From: Opisthorchis felineus
Lineage: Eukaryota; Platyhelminthes; Trematoda; Opisthorchiida; Opisthorchiidae
Direction: 5' to 3'
Length of the DNA: 64,000 nt
Assembly (NCBI GenBank): GCA_004794785.1
Contig: SJOL01006411.1
Coordinates: forward strand, 197,448 to 261,447
Shown here: piece after piece, positions 1 to 12,402 of the stretch
Numbering within the stretch: the first letter of the stretch is position 1
Layout of the letters: each line of letters opens with the position of its first letter
Position numbers and translations under genes: made by a program
Notes under the pieces: model-generated
Told to the model about the DNA's origin: nothing
Seen by the model: the letters and a program-made list of their open reading frames with translations, nothing else
Databases searched by the model: none

Positions 1-1170
1 TCGGACTTGCGTCTCGCATGCCGAAATAAGGTGTCGCAACATAGAGGGATCCTGTAGTCGTGTTTGGACAAGCGTGAGACAAATCTCCTATGCTTGGAAC
101 AGTTGTTTGGGTGCCTGTTTTGAACAAGGTACGACAAATTACTGGCCCCAGTTTTCTGAATCACGTTCGTAATCCCCTGCATGTACGAATAACCTAGTCA
201 AGACTTGCCTGCATCTTTGCATAACGCAGGAGGATGCTCATCTGACCCAGCAAATCGATGGCGCCTCAAGGCAGAGACTGATGTGGGATATGAGCTCAGA
301 CTACGGTCCAAAATGATGGAAAGACAAGGGCAGAGGGGTAGATGGCCAACTTAATTGTTGTAGAAAACAATCCGCCCAGTAATATAGACGCTGGTCTTTA
401 TTAAATATTGAGTTTCCAATATTATATTTGATTAACTCACTCACGCAGGGTCATCCAGGTCCTGTTTTACTGATTATCTGAAACAGCTTCCGTGCATTCC
501 CAGCCGCACTAGCCTCTTTCATTTCTTGAACTTTCTGGCTCCACAACGCCTCTGTCCGGACACAGACTGCGTTTGAGATTTTGCCTAATCGATCCTCTAG
601 GTGAGTTGTACTCTGAACCCGAGGAGATAGAGCGCATCACATCAGTGAGTGATAGTTACCGTTCTGAGATCCACTGGCTTCCGCGTACGCGCTCCGAAGA
701 ACCACAGACAGGGTTCCCGGTTCACGTATAGCCCTGGTTATCTCATCTCAGTTACGGTCAATGTCATTGGTGGTGGTTGCTTGTAATTCGTTGCACAGAG
801 AGCCTTGGTATGTTTCTCTAAATTGTGACCCACAAAGCTAAATGGGGAGCCCGTTTCTGGCATTTACGGGTAAAATTTATTGGAAATATGCACAGAACGA
901 AGGCTGGTCTGAATTGACCCAATTATTCCGAAATGATTTGTGGTCAATAACTGAAAAGCACCTCCTGTAGTTGGTGGCCGTATGGTGACGTTGACTCCAA
1001 GGCTGCTCACCGGTGGCACAACGGTTCCTACTGCCTCCAAACCCAGTAATGCTTAGGAACACCTGGTATTCCGTAAAATGCTTCAAGAATTGAGCACCAT
1101 TTTCATTACTTTTTGCATCCAGGCTAAACATACCACCACGGCGTGCTTCTGCTGCACTGCGACGGAAGCA
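1..1170. other. Non-coding stretch, no gene seen
   Basis: I see only short unrelated reading frames on both strands and no paired splice signals around a coding segment. It is presumably intron or intergenic DNA upstream of the FN3 exon series. Confidence 0.4.
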
Positions 1171-1173
1171 CAG

Positions 1174-1365
1174 TTATTTCGACCGGATTTAACGATGATT
1201 ATGTTGCATTAGGTATGAAATCAAACGAAATTACTGCACCAAAAACAGACAAACTGGATAATTCAATTCAGATAGGATTTCACGCAAACATCATGCAAAG
1301 AGACGACTTCAGCATTGAGTGGTTAATATCACCTACGGCCTTCCTGTACCAACACCTAGAACATA
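1174..1365 (+). pseudogene. Possible FN3-like exon fragment
   Basis: An open frame follows an AG at 1172-1173, and its first complete codon fits a phase-1 start like the strong FN3 exons further right. It contains a B-strand-like FSIEW motif, but no convincing C- to G-strand half. The only phase-1 donors in frame are weak: GTAGGA at 1366, or an early GTATGA at 1213 that would leave a 39-nt exon. The frame stops at 1380. It could be a decayed or chance frame; I rank it low. Confidence 0.2.
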
Positions 1366-1379
1366 GTAGGAGTTTCCAG

Positions 1380-3050
1380 TAAGAATGTCTATTCGGGTCC
1401 TGATGAAGTGAGAGTTCATGTTTTTAATAGAAATCTCCTACATTGGACCCGGCCACAAGTAAACATTTTTGTATGCGCTGAATTGCATGAAGATTTGTAG
1501 CGATTTAGTAAAAATTGTTGTTTAGAAGCTAGAATCTGACCAGTTTACATTTGCTAAACTGGCTAGTCCGACTGTTACCCCATACTCCTTGTGGCTCTCG
1601 ATTCAACTGAAACAAGCTTTACCACTACCGAGTTCTACAATGTTACGTGTTCAAATTAATTCCCTTGGGAATCTTGCACTGTACCTTCTTGGTTCTTTGG
1701 CTTCCATCAGTAAAATCATTAAAACCCTTCGTTATCCTAATAACGGCCGCATCACAGGGTCGTGATGATGTACAGTCGACAGCTCTGCTTAATCAACCCG
1801 AACATTCTGGGTGGAGTAATTAGATTTTACAATGCTATCGATTCATATTTACACAGCTAAGTGAGCTAACTAATTGGACAGCTCATTATCCAATGTAATG
1901 ATGCTTTAATTAATGAGGTTTTAGGAAAACTTGATATAGATGGTTGCTGCACCAAGTGCAGCACAGTTTCAGTCAGATGGCACCAACTGGGCGGATCAAT
2001 AAATCCAAGAAGTGTGGAATGGTATCTGTAGACTATAGTGAATACCTATACTGTTAATTATAAAATAATCAGGGCCCTCAACCACTAGCATGCAAATGAT
2101 CTGGTCTGCTGGCGCAATCAGCTTTATTTCTACTTTACGTGAACGCTTCATTGGAATCCTGTTGCTATCTCATCATGGTAAATAGTTCATACTTCTAAAT
2201 TACTCTCCTCTGAGCACACCAGAGGTGGTCCAATAAATGTTTCAATCTAAATTTCCAACTTGCGCTGCCGTGCGTCTTCTGGTCCTTCCTGCTAACTCGC
2301 AGCCTATCAACGCCTGAGAGAAGGGGAAACTAAAAAAAAGTTGCATTTGTTTGAAAGAATATCAAGATTGGCAAAAGGCATGATTACAAGAGTCTCAAGC
2401 AACGGGTGATCAATAAGTGCGAACTGTCAAAAAAGATGGAACAGGAGGAGGAACATGGTAGCTACCCTCTTAACAACAACATCTAATGGGTTTAAGTTTG
2501 CATGATAACCCTTCTTTGGGGAATGTCTATTCCCCAGTGACCCTATTAACAAAGACTAATATGCAAAGATAAACTTTTGATAAAAACCCAGTGGGACATC
2601 AAAATAGTGCAGAAGTCTTGCGGCTCTCTCCTGTAAGACCCACAGCGCAGCGAAAATCTTGTAGAACCCATTAACTCACACACAAAGCTCATCACTACTA
2701 CAAAGGATATATTCAGTGACAGAACGTAGTCCGCAGAAGTATCAACTTCTGTACCTTGAGCAAGATCAGTGCATGATCCCATTTTAAACGTTTACAGACA
2801 TCACTGCCTAATTCAGTAGATTTGCGTACTTAAGTTTATGTCATGAACAGAATCCACCATGTTGCCTAAATGTAGGTGAGCAGTCCTCAGGCCGCATACA
2901 AAGCACGGTTGGACAGGCGGATGCACATCACCTTCCTGATCCCTCTGACTGTGAGCATCATCGTTTCACATTTAACCATAATGCTTCAGAACACGGAGAG
3001 GAATACCCGTCGGGTCAACAGTTTTAGCAGTGGTAAATAAAACTATCACA
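1380..3050. other. Non-coding stretch, no gene seen
   Basis: This stretch is AT-rich with no persuasive exon. The frames on the minus strand near 2546-2782 have no recognisable domain or splice context. Confidence 0.4.
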
Positions 3051-3059
3051 CTGTGCATT

Positions 3060-3205
3060 CAACGAGTGGTTCGAGACCTCCAGGAGTTTGGTGAGAGGTG
3101 CACTGCTGATGATTCTCAATAAGGATGAAACAGCTGTACAGTGCTTCTCGGCTTTTCAGCATATCTAGGCTTCACTTGCAGAGTAAAATCCTTATTAAAA
3201 TTCCC
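3060..3205 (+). repeat. SINE-like repeat family A, copy 1 (plus)
   Basis: The core around AATAAGGATGAAACAG, followed by a pyrimidine-rich CTTCTCGGCTTTTCAGC stretch and a GGCTTCACTTGCAG end, recurs at 62985-63140 and in reverse at 25140-25262 and 60066-60285. A box-B-like GGTTCGAGACC lies at the left edge near 3070. A tRNA-derived SINE is the simplest reading. Confidence 0.6.
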
Positions 3206-3869
3206 AAATCTTTTCACGCCAACAACACTGCCAAACTACCTTCTCTGCGACATATTTGCTACTTGAAGGTATGGGCATTTTCGACATTAATTTCTGTATC
3301 AATTTCCTAACAATGGTTTGTACACCTGGTACCAGCAACATAGTTTCGCTTCGCATCCCCTTGTGCGTCACATTTTTGTTGGACCATCTGAGACTCATTT
3401 CACAACTATTTGTCATCGAAAGGCGTGACTATGCTTGATAATATTGAAAAAGTACGTCATCTTGAAAGGTAGCTAATCCTTTTAAGACAATCGTTTAAGC
3501 ATTCCGAGAAGTTTCGCGCTCCATTTTGAAAATTCCTGTTAGCTCACGATGTAATTGAACATCTGGAGTTAAATAAACTGACGAGACTACTATAAAATCA
3601 CAATAGGCCTCCAGTGTAGCATTCAAACAAAGTACTCACCAAAAAAGATGGTTTCTTAATTGTATCTTTTCGGTCGAAAATCCTAGAACATATCTCATGG
3701 CAAATAAAACACCATCAATTATTTCCAGGCGCCAACATAGGTTATAAGGTTGTCCTTCAACCTGTATGTGTTCTGTAGCCACCCTCTGTTATGAACAGCA
3801 CTTAAGCCGCAACGAAAAAAAATAATCTTGTCCACAATCACAAGTGATGTTTTTCCTATTTCTCTTCAG

Positions 3870-3920
3870 CATATGTTGAATACGGAGTAGCGACTAATGT
3901 GGCCAGTCTGTGCCCGAATC
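3870..3920 (+). CDS. 51-nt micro-exon, phase 1-1 (FN3 gene)
   Basis: A strong acceptor (TTTTTCCTATTTCTCTTCAG) precedes it and a consensus donor GTAAGTTATC follows it. The 51 nt hold exactly 17 codons in phase 1 at both ends, so it can be skipped or added without changing frame. The peptide reads YVEYGVATNVASLCPN after the split codon. The same length, phase, donor sequence and a Cys-Pro-Asn/Lys ending occur at 12878-12928, directly downstream of a full FN3 exon. I infer a linker or final-strand piece in the same gene; the domain it belongs to here was not found. Confidence 0.55.
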
Positions 3921-4244
3921 GTAAGTTATCTCTTGGGGTTTGGATCATACCTTTGTGCTTCGTTTTCACACGACAGCCAATTTTACGAACAACCCAGCCA
4001 TGTCTTCACTGTATTATTCCTGGAATGTAATTTTACGTAATTTTATGACCTAAAGTTGCCGCCTTAACGTAGTGGTCAGACTTCCGTGCTGCAAAGAGCC
4101 CGCGGACTATACTCGCTGGAACTTCGTTTCACAAGATGCAAACATGCCAGGAAGGTTGAAGAGGAGCAACGAAGAGCAACGAGACCCCATACTCCTAGTA
4201 ATCGTACTATGAGGAGGTATGGGGGCAAAGTTGTACTTTTTCAT
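3921..4244. other. Intron; tRNA-like A-box segment
   Basis: No coding exon is seen. At about 4068-4105, CCTTAACGTAGTGGTCAGAC resembles a tRNA A box, but I find no convincing B box at the right distance, so this is at most a degraded SINE head. Confidence 0.3.
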
Positions 4245-4525
4245 GAAGGTAACTACTCACAAGGTTGATGAAAATTCTTCGACAGCCCAAGACTGGTTTC
4301 GCTCTTCTTGGGGCTCATCAATTAGGAGCAGTCCCCGAGTTTTCGTCAACCTTAGTGTGTTGTCGCTAGACAACAACTTATTGCGATATCTCGAATATCG
4401 CACCAAATGAAACACCAGGCGGCCTTTGTGCAGCACATTCAGTTGAAGAATACTATAAACGAGAGACTCATTTGAGTCTTTCGTGAAAACCCATTTTGTA
4501 TGCAGCTGAGTGAATTTGTCAATGT
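4245..4525 (-). repeat. Hairpin-ended repeat family C, reversed copy
   Basis: The left part (CTACTCACAAGGTTG, CTTCGACAGCCCAAGAC, TCTTGGGGCTCATCAA) matches 38009-38090 and 32965-33035. The right part is the reverse complement of the body seen at 37850-37990, including the segment ATATCTCGAATATCGCACC. Its outer hairpin arm is shortened compared with the copy at 38009-38138. Confidence 0.6.
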
Positions 4526-5151
4526 TGTACTGTTTTCTGCTATGGGAGTATGAAAGGAGCAAGGTGTTTCCCCCAGGCAGCTGCCATGACCACATTTATG
4601 GAAGCAGCGATGCTCTTTACCCGAAGGGAAGGATAGGTTAGAAGAGAACATTTTGATCGCCCAACGGTTGGTCAGAACCGCTGGCGCATTATTCAAAACA
4701 GTCGAAATATTTTTGGAAACAAAGAGTCTGGTGTTGCTCGAAGGGCACATATTATGCGCAGCCACCTCAGGAGTGAGATATCAATGACTTACTTCCAGCG
4801 CCCTTGGGTTAGGCCAGTGTTCTGCAGCCGAGCAAGTCAGACCATTGAATGATCGGCTCTGGGCAGAGCCCCGAAAGAAGACCCTACCGTTCACTGCCTT
4901 GTGGGTCAGACTTTTGAGTCGAAGGCTCAAGCTGGGGTATCTGAACCAAACACCTGTCCTCTGTCTGGGCAACCGTGAAGTATCATTTGCCGGCGCAGTT
5001 CTTTGTCCACTGATGTCCCTCCCCAACCCCTTCCCACCAGACAAGCAAACGCTGCTAGGTTATTTGGTGATGATATATCTGACCGATGTGCCTTACGAAC
5101 CCCGCTACCCATGAACAATAAACAGAATAACTTTACGAGATCTCTCCTACA

Positions 5152-6335
5152 TTAGGGCCTTCAACTTCAGTACTCTGTGTCAAACTGACAGGCAATGCTT
5201 GCCGAGACCTCATGTTCCCATAAAATTGACGTGTGCTGTGTCTCTGAACCATGCATATAAGACCCAAGCGTTGTTATGCATCTCAGAACCTCAAGGACGA
5301 ACTCAGCTCTTTCACCTTTCTCCCTCCATGTGTCGCGTTATCCAGAATCGATGACTCGTGGAATATATGGCGTGGAAGTTGCACTCAGCCCAGAGCTGAA
5401 CGCACTTTACTGGATTGGATCAGTCGTCTTTGCGCCGTCCGGTTATCAAAGTCAATTAAGCTCAATGCCTCTCGACATAAAAAACGGTGCCTGTTTGTAG
5501 TATCCTGACGGATTGCATTTCTAAAGTTGTGAAGGACACTTTCTATCGGGAGTTATCTGAGTTCGTTTCCTGAGCAGGAAGCACTGACATTGTGATCCTT
5601 GAATGAATGCCCAAATCGGTTGTCTGAGCTCTTTGGACTCACATGTGGTTGCTCGATTCGCAGTTGACGCTCATCGCACAGACAACGGAAAGCGAATCCC
5701 CCAGTGGTGTGCTGAACATCTACTCTTTCTGACCAGTACGAAGTTCCAGCATAAGCGTTTACATCGCGTAAACAGGTGTCCACAAACTGCAAATCATCCA
5801 TGAACTCAGATGGATCACCTGGCCACCGGTGGAGAGCTACAATTCAAGATCTCCGTTCTTTTTGGGACATGCAACTTGGTTCCAACCATGCCATAGTGCG
5901 AGCACCCTTGATATTTCGCTTGCCTTCATGTCCTTGCTGATCGGCACGGAACATGCCAATCCACCATCATCGGAGAACTAGCATAACTCAGCACTATCGA
6001 TCTCAGACAGCTCAGCTACACTCTACAGCAAACCAACACTATACTGATAGCAAGCACGTGAATGAAACATTGTAAAAATATGAAAAGATCTGTGCTAGTG
6101 GCGTTCAGTGCTGTCTGTCCAACTTCTCCGATTCGATCAACTGACCACTGGATATCGTCGAGATCCTTAGAAGTGACTGATGCCAAGAACTCTATATCAG
6201 CAGGTAACGGGTGTGACAGCACATACATGATCCTTGAACACCAAATAGTGAAGTGCCTGACGGATAACCGTGAGCTCTGGTGGACATCGAAAGCCTGGAG
6301 ATGGAGAAGGCTTTTGCTACCGAAACCAGCTATGC
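5152..6335 (+). mobile_element. Decayed non-LTR retrotransposon, endonuclease part
   Basis: Read in shifting frames, this region spells landmarks of an apurinic-type endonuclease from RTE-like non-LTR elements: TFNFSTLCQTDRQ at 5155, IDVCCVSE near 5227, GVEVALS near 5370, a FVVS strand near 5498, then a ragged second half. It ends with RELWWTSKAW at about 6268-6297, a conserved segment between endonuclease and reverse transcriptase in this family. There are many stops and frameshifts and no reverse transcriptase follows, so the copy is truncated and dead. The flank at 4800-5150 may be its 5' leader. It lies on the same strand as the FN3 exons and is probably intronic. Confidence 0.75.
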
Positions 6336-6399
6336 CTCATACCAGTTGATAAAATCCGTTTAATAAGTGTTTTAAACTTTATTCTCGTTCGGACCCTCA

Positions 6400-7130
6400 T
6401 GGTCCGGGCTCACTCAGTAAACAGGCATACTCGAGATGTAGGTCAGTTAATTGGCTTCCCACCATAATTAACAAACTGTGTTCAGTTTATTTTCCAAGTA
6501 GAGTTGTTCCCAGCTGTATTCGTGGGTAGTTGGTCTATGCCAAATAGGTTTATTATCAATAATTGTCCAACTCTCAAAATGAAAAAGAGAGGATCTTACC
6601 AAGTGATCCGAAATGGATGCCTTTCCAGAAGTACCTTGCAGTTTTTAAGCGTGTACTGAATACAAATTTTCAACTGACCCTCTCATAGGGATCTTGTCAG
6701 TAGTGGAGGGCACCTATGCTGTGACAATCTACATACCACCACTCGACCCCAAGGTCATCTACCAGCCAGCATTTTGTGCAACTTCGTCCAAATACATTTC
6801 CTAGCACATCAAGATCCATACATTGGAGACCGAAGATAAAGAATCACATGCGATAATGACGGTATACACCCAGAAAGTTTTGAGTAAAATTAAGGGAAAA
6901 GATAACGAGGGGGCAAATTACTCTAATGGAGGAAGGGTCTGACTTAAGAGATGAAGCGTTCGCCTAATTAGAAAAAGAACACATCGTGGGGACCATGACA
7001 ACGCAATCCCTGGAGGAAGTCCACGTTTTCGGTGTTGCTTAAAGTTCGCCCTGCAAATCGAGTTAACGAGAAATATGGATAATAGTCGTCCGCCTTCATC
7101 TTTCTTGTGTTGGTGCTCTTATGTGTAATA
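6400..7130. other. Non-coding stretch, no gene seen
   Basis: Only short frames are present; there is no recognisable motif or repeat copy. Confidence 0.4.
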
Positions 7131-7182
7131 ATGAAATCCAGGCTTCAAAAAACCAGGTGATATACACTTCTATCCATCACAG

Positions 7183-7386
7183 GGTGTGACAGCCCCGAGC
7201 TGGACCAGTATTGCAAGTATGGATTTTGAAAAAAATTCTGGAAAAATCGGAGCTGTACACAACGGAGACCAATATCCAATTGAGGCTGAAATTCACTGTG
7301 GCGCTAGGGAGCATCGTCGCTTTGCCCTTATTTCACATTGTATTTTTAATCATTCTGTTTTGAGCTATTTTGTACTTTATAAGTAG
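7183..7386 (+). pseudogene. FN3-like half-domain, probably decayed exon
   Basis: After a possible acceptor (TCTATCCATCACAG, phase 0), the frame contains GDQYPIEAEIHCGA, which matches the F-strand pattern Y-x-I-E-A of the good exon at 49705-49992 (YTYQIEATKTYSGG), followed by RRFALIS in place of FRALSN. The first half of a domain is missing, the phase differs from the phase-1 rule and the frame runs into TAG at 7384 with no donor. I read it as a relic of a duplicated FN3 exon, though chance similarity is possible. Confidence 0.3.
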
Positions 7387-7450
7387 TGCGAGATTATCGG
7401 TCAAAATAGGGGTTAGAATCTAAGAAATGCTTGTCCCCAGACGGGTTAAG

Positions 7451-7673
7451 ACAAGCGCCGCATCGCTTTTTTGTACGAGAAAGTATCGTACAAAATCACA
7501 GAGGGAACTCAAGAAAGACTCTTTGCTCAAGATGTACGAAAGGACATGAAAGCATTTATATTGGGGCTACTTCAAGTATTAAGTTATAGGTTAGTGAATA
7601 TTCTTCCGTTTGATGAGCTGAGTAACTGGGTTGCAACCGTTTCATTTTCAATCGTAGACATCATCAGTTTATA
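7451..7673 (+). pseudogene. Possible FN3-like relic
   Basis: A phase-1-compatible AG at 7449-7450 opens a frame with VSYKITEGTQERLF (C-strand-like) and FDELSNWVATVSFSIV (F/G-strand-like). A good donor sequence GTAAGT begins at 7674, but it would leave phase 2, so the two ends do not match each other. The polypyrimidine tract is poor. This is a weak candidate. Confidence 0.22.
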
Positions 7674-7689
7674 GTAAGTTGGCGGTGCA

Positions 7690-9150
7690 TCAGTGTGATT
7701 GAGGAATACTGTTCTTATGTTCCCATATCATGCTGACCGGCGACTGACTCCATACTAGATGATCGGTTTCGTTAGCTGGATTGTTGGCCCATTCCCTGAT
7801 TAGCCGGGATCTGAATAACCGTTGAGTTTGACCTCTATTTGACCTCTATAAATGCGTCTTGTCTGATTGTCGGTTGTCAGACTACACTAGCAACCCGTTT
7901 TTTGCAGTGGTGGTAGGTTAGATCAACCTCTATACGTCAGTCCATTGAGTTTTTGGTAGAGCATCGTGACTCTTGAAGCTGCCTGCCTTACCTTTTTTCC
8001 ACGTACCACAACCTTCACGGTTCATCACTTGAATTCGAGTTGTTTTGATATTTGGGTACCGGAATTAAGAATAGTTCACCATGTCCTCTGATTGCTGCAT
8101 TGTTTCCTTTCATTTGTGTATACATCTCCCGTCTGGATTATCAACAGTACTAACAATCAATGTATACACTTAATTCGGTAAACAAGTATTCTCCGCGTTC
8201 TAGTTCACCAGTCTTGAAATAAACCTTCTCAGAATAGCGGTCGGGTTGTGGGCCACTGGGATTCCTTAGTATGGGGGCATAACAGTTTTTTATCATGATT
8301 TTCCGATCTGTCAGCTAACTTGATCAAGTTGTTATTGTTTAGGTTGAGGAGAGGTCTTTATTCGCCCTCTCCTGATGAGATTTATTCAAAATAATCGCGA
8401 TAATTGACTTTCCTTCTTTCTTCTCACTCCCGCCTCACTGCATTTTCTCCGTCCTCCTAAGCAGAGCTTGCACACAACTGTTCCTGTGGTTCTTTGGGTG
8501 GTTGCTGTATTAGTTTACCATCTGTTCCCTGTGTTTTCTTCCGACAAACGCAAGTGTGAATATTCTCGTTCATAATCAAGCCAGTTAGTATGTCAACCTA
8601 ACCTGTAACTATGAATGCCAAAATGTTGTGTCGGGCTGTTCAAACGCGTGCTTTACCGCAGATTGTTCCTTAGCGGATCCAAAGTTCTGGATTGATTTTC
8701 TGTCGTGCGATCTGTTTTGGCTACTGCATTACTGCTTCGGGTGACAAATCTGGATATTAGCGATTCCATTGCAATTGTTCTCAACTGTTGAATATAAGAT
8801 AAGCCCTCACACAAAAGTCCAAAGAATCGCGCACTTCTTTTTATTTCACTGCATATTATTTCTTGGGAGTCTTCTGAAACACCTACGGTACTCTTTCTCT
8901 TCCGAGATTACAGCGGGTTAACGGAAATAGGACAGTAATGTCAAACGAAGACACAATTTAGTCATACTCAATGATGAGTAATTGGATGGCATTACCTCTT
9001 GTGTTCTGATCCAGCGGTCTCTTCCATATACTTACTTTACGGCAACTTCCTCCCATAGAAAGAGTAAGCTTAAAACACTTGCCCATGCTGCTTGATCTGT
9101 AGAAAGTTCCGAGCGAAACACCAATCAGTTTCTGCTCCACTGGTTAACCC
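7690..9150. other. Non-coding stretch
   Basis: No FN3 exon or repeat copy is evident. The right-hand end (from about 8950) is probably the 3' tail of the minus-strand Penelope-like element next to it. Confidence 0.35.
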
Positions 9151-9159
9151 CGTAGACCA

Positions 9160-9870
9160 TCTTCAAACCAAGTAGATAAACGTCCCGTTTAAACGTAGAA
9201 AGCCAGGTTTTCAACTGTCCTTTGTATATCTTTCGGGAAGTTGTAGATTCATCCAGTGGTCTAATTGATCGAAATGGAATTTCTCTGTTGCTGACCCTCG
9301 GTAGTCCGTAGAATTGGAGGGGTCGTTGTAATTCAATTACATTTCCTGTCTCTCTTAACTTGTTGCTTCATGTGTCACTTGTAGTCTTCTGAGAACGGGA
9401 TTAATGTGAATGACCACTTTTAAGTTTGGGATTGGTTGACTAGTGGACATGTAGTTTTATCTTTCAGCAGCCATTTGACCTTTCGATGTAGTTCGACTTA
9501 TCCACTAACACTGTGACTTCCTTTTTCTGTTGGTGGCGTAAAGCCTGTTTGTCTCTATACAAGTTCTTCAGTACCTTCCGTCCTTGTTCTGATGCTGACA
9601 ACGCAACTTTATTGTTTGTGGTCACTTATATGGTGGATTATCAGGTCTGTTGTTGAACTTGCTCAGACACGCCCCCTTTTTTAAAAGTATACTTTAGGCT
9701 GGCCAAATAATATTTTTGGGCTAAATCTCTGATGCTGAATTTGAGCCTTTTGGTTAAAAGTTCTTGTTCAGGTGTATTGAGAAAGCGGATAGATAAATTT
9801 TTGATCCAACTGACATAGCTGCCTGGTTGGTTGTTCCACGTCAGTTGGTTCAGCAAAGTTTCTACTGCTA
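9160..9870 (-). mobile_element. Penelope-like element remnant (RT N-terminal region)
   Basis: On the minus strand, an open stretch at 9856-9641 reads KNLSIRFLNTPEQELLTKRL, the usual N-terminal block of Penelope-type and related reverse transcriptases (NLS..L...E..LL.KGL.F). Further along come VLVDKSNYIER near 9500 and LQFYGLPRV plus EIPFRSIRP at about 9330-9260, matching the F-Y-G-L-P-K-V-H / P-L-R-P-I-V landmarks. The frame breaks several times, and no catalytic YXDD block or GIY-YIG endonuclease was found. It is a dead, 5'-proximal fragment. The family call rests on motif recognition only. Confidence 0.65.
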
Positions 9871-10003
9871 GTCGATGTCCAATTCTGATGTTATACCTCT
9901 TCAGTTATCGATGACTCAAACTTCACCATTTTATTCCGCACCGATGATATTCCCCGACTGGTGACGAAACCGTTGCAATCAAATTGTCCAAATCAGCGAA
10001 CAG

Positions 10004-10252
10004 CCCAACGGCTACCCATACAACCTGAGCCACCAACGTTTCTCCCGATAACATCTCAACCATACTTCTCGATGCGGTTAATAACTTACTGCACGCTAGC
10101 TACTGGAGATCACACTGGCAACCCGAAATCAGAAAGAATACAATATGATGAGAAGAACACCTATATCACTGTCTTTTATTTGGTTCTAAAAAGCGATTTT
10201 ACACGGTATTATTTGGGTCGCACGTGGGAGGTTATTGTGAAGGTTCTCCTAT
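10004..10252 (+). pseudogene. Possible FN3-like relic
   Basis: After an AG at 10002-10003 with a phase-1 start, the frame has PEPPTFLPITSQP, a Cys in ITYCTLATG and a hydrophobic alternation TYITVFYLVLKSDF reminiscent of FN3 E/F strands. It ends at TAG 10252 with no phase-1 donor and the acceptor lacks a pyrimidine tract. It may be a decayed copy or chance. Confidence 0.2.
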
Positions 10253-10259
10253 AGTTAGG

Positions 10260-12400
10260 ATGGTATTAGACAAACCATGTACAGCTTGGCTGTTACGTAC
10301 CTGGGTCCTATAATGGCTATGTTAGATGCTGGTGTTCTTTCAGTAGTGACCGGCTGAGTAACTGAAGTCCAATACCCGGCAAAATTTTCATCATCCTTAG
10401 TTCCTAGTCATTTCTTACGTGATCCTTTACCTTAAAAATACTTTGAGATCTTCAGAGAAAGGACCTATTCTGTGGACTGGTCTATCACAGTTGCCCTGTG
10501 AAGAAGCTTGTGACTCAGAAGTACGTCCCTGGATGGAAGCGCTACACCTTACAATCGCATGTCTGATTACCAAAGTCGCGTTTAGTCGAAATGACTGAAT
10601 AGATTGTCAACAAAATGGGTTGTCGATTACTGAGTGAAAACAACCAACTGATTCTTCCATTTAGCACTGGCTTTTTCCATTCGCTATGGTGATTAAGACA
10701 TGCCCCTCACTACTCTCTAGTTTTGGAGAACTTTGAACAGCACAGACTTTCGGGTGGCATCAGGCTATGGGTCCATTCATATTTCCTCCACTGAAAAAAT
10801 GATGACTAGTTCCTGCCGGTTGTGAAGGGATACAGTAGCTGGGTTTACTCGTAGTTATTTTCACAGAACTTTTTCGGAAACAATATTTATTTATGTGGAG
10901 GAGAATTGTCACATATGCTTAAGTAGGTGGGACTAATTAGAATCACCTGAATGCGGTTTAATTTTTCAAGTTTCATAAATTATGGGGATCTTATCCCCCA
11001 CTTGCTCAAAAGGTACTACGTGGTGTACCAGTTCATAACGCTGTTTTAATTTACGCTTATCCGTAACCTGCTGTCTGGAGAAATTAAACAACTAGTACGT
11101 TTTGCGTTCATCCGTGAGGAAAACGAGTATTTGTGATGCATTTAGAAAAGTTGAGAAAGAAGAGATAGATGTCGACGTTTTATCCAGTCAAAAAATGAAA
11201 ATATCCAATTCCAGAATAAGCTTCAAGCGTGATATTTAAGAGACAAGAGGACTAGGTAGTCTTGGAGAAGTCTATTACTGTGAAAGTACCTCAGTGTGAA
11301 CGACATGAATAGCCAACAAGAAATCTTCGAATCTTTGGAAACGATGAGTCAATAATACTTTCATCATCTTATAGAAATAGGATCCCTTCATGCAGGCCAG
11401 AGTTTGCTTAGGCAGTCTCCAAGGGAAACACCTGTGTCAGTGCTTAGGTGTCTTGAGGCCTGAATGAGACAAAGGCTGAGATACTCCATCAGCCTTATAT
11501 AATAAGCACACAGGTTGGTAGAAATGATGCGGTAGTACCAGAACCTAAGTGGTTTAGGCCAGAAGAAGCAGCTAAATGTCGCATTTACAAGGCTAATTTA
11601 GTAGAATTACACGCTAACCATTAATAGTGATGCAGCTGTTTCATGTGTTCTGTGATCCAGGTAAAAATGGCACTTTCCAAAGCGGGAAAAGTGCTTCTTG
11701 TGTAATCGTTTAGTACGGTCTGGGGAATACCGAAATCTTCGTATAAAGCCTCTTTAGTTCATTATTGTCTGCACATTAGAACTCAGTAGTAGAAGCAAAG
11801 CTGTGGTGGTGGTCACGATAAACTTCACAAGGTTTCAACAATCAACAGTTGTCAGCTTGAGTGTTCAGGTTTGAGCCTATTTAACCACAAAGTAGTCTCG
11901 AGCATGGCCCATGGTGCCAGTGATGGGATCTGACACCCCAAAACTTAGCTGCAATTAACAGGCTGTGCCAACCGCATTAATGTCAACAGAGGTATGTCCT
12001 TCCACATATTCAGAACACGATGCAAAAAAGTGCACAATTGCACCAGCTTACTGGACGCAGAAGGTTGCACCTAAAACTACCCGAACGTGCCGACCAGCAC
12101 TCAGGGTGATAACGGTCAATGTAGTTTGATGGAGGCTGACAACATAAACGGACTTACGAATTAGCCCGACGTTTCCTTTGCTTGTTCTAGCCGGATTTTC
12201 TTCTGAAGTCTGACGTCCTTTAAAAATAAAATTTGAAGTCACCGGTTACCCGCTTATTGCATACCACGAGCAGCAAACGTTCAGAAATCATAAATCCAGA
12301 CAGTTAGCATCTACAACCGTCAGCAAATTACCCGGCACTTTATTTATCTCGAATGAAACAACGGCTGCTTAATAATTTTAAATCTGTCTTCGCATTTTTT
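10260..12400. other. Intron, no gene seen
   Basis: This long stretch precedes the acceptor of the first strong FN3 exon. There are no recognisable retroelement motifs and no exon. The minus frame at 12048-12242 has no supporting features. Confidence 0.4.
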
Positions 12401-12402
12401 AG

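Noticed and set aside
4257..4765. Overlapping minus-strand frames of 108-112 codons
   Set aside because: Most of the stretch is repeat family C; the frames follow repeat sequence and have no domain.
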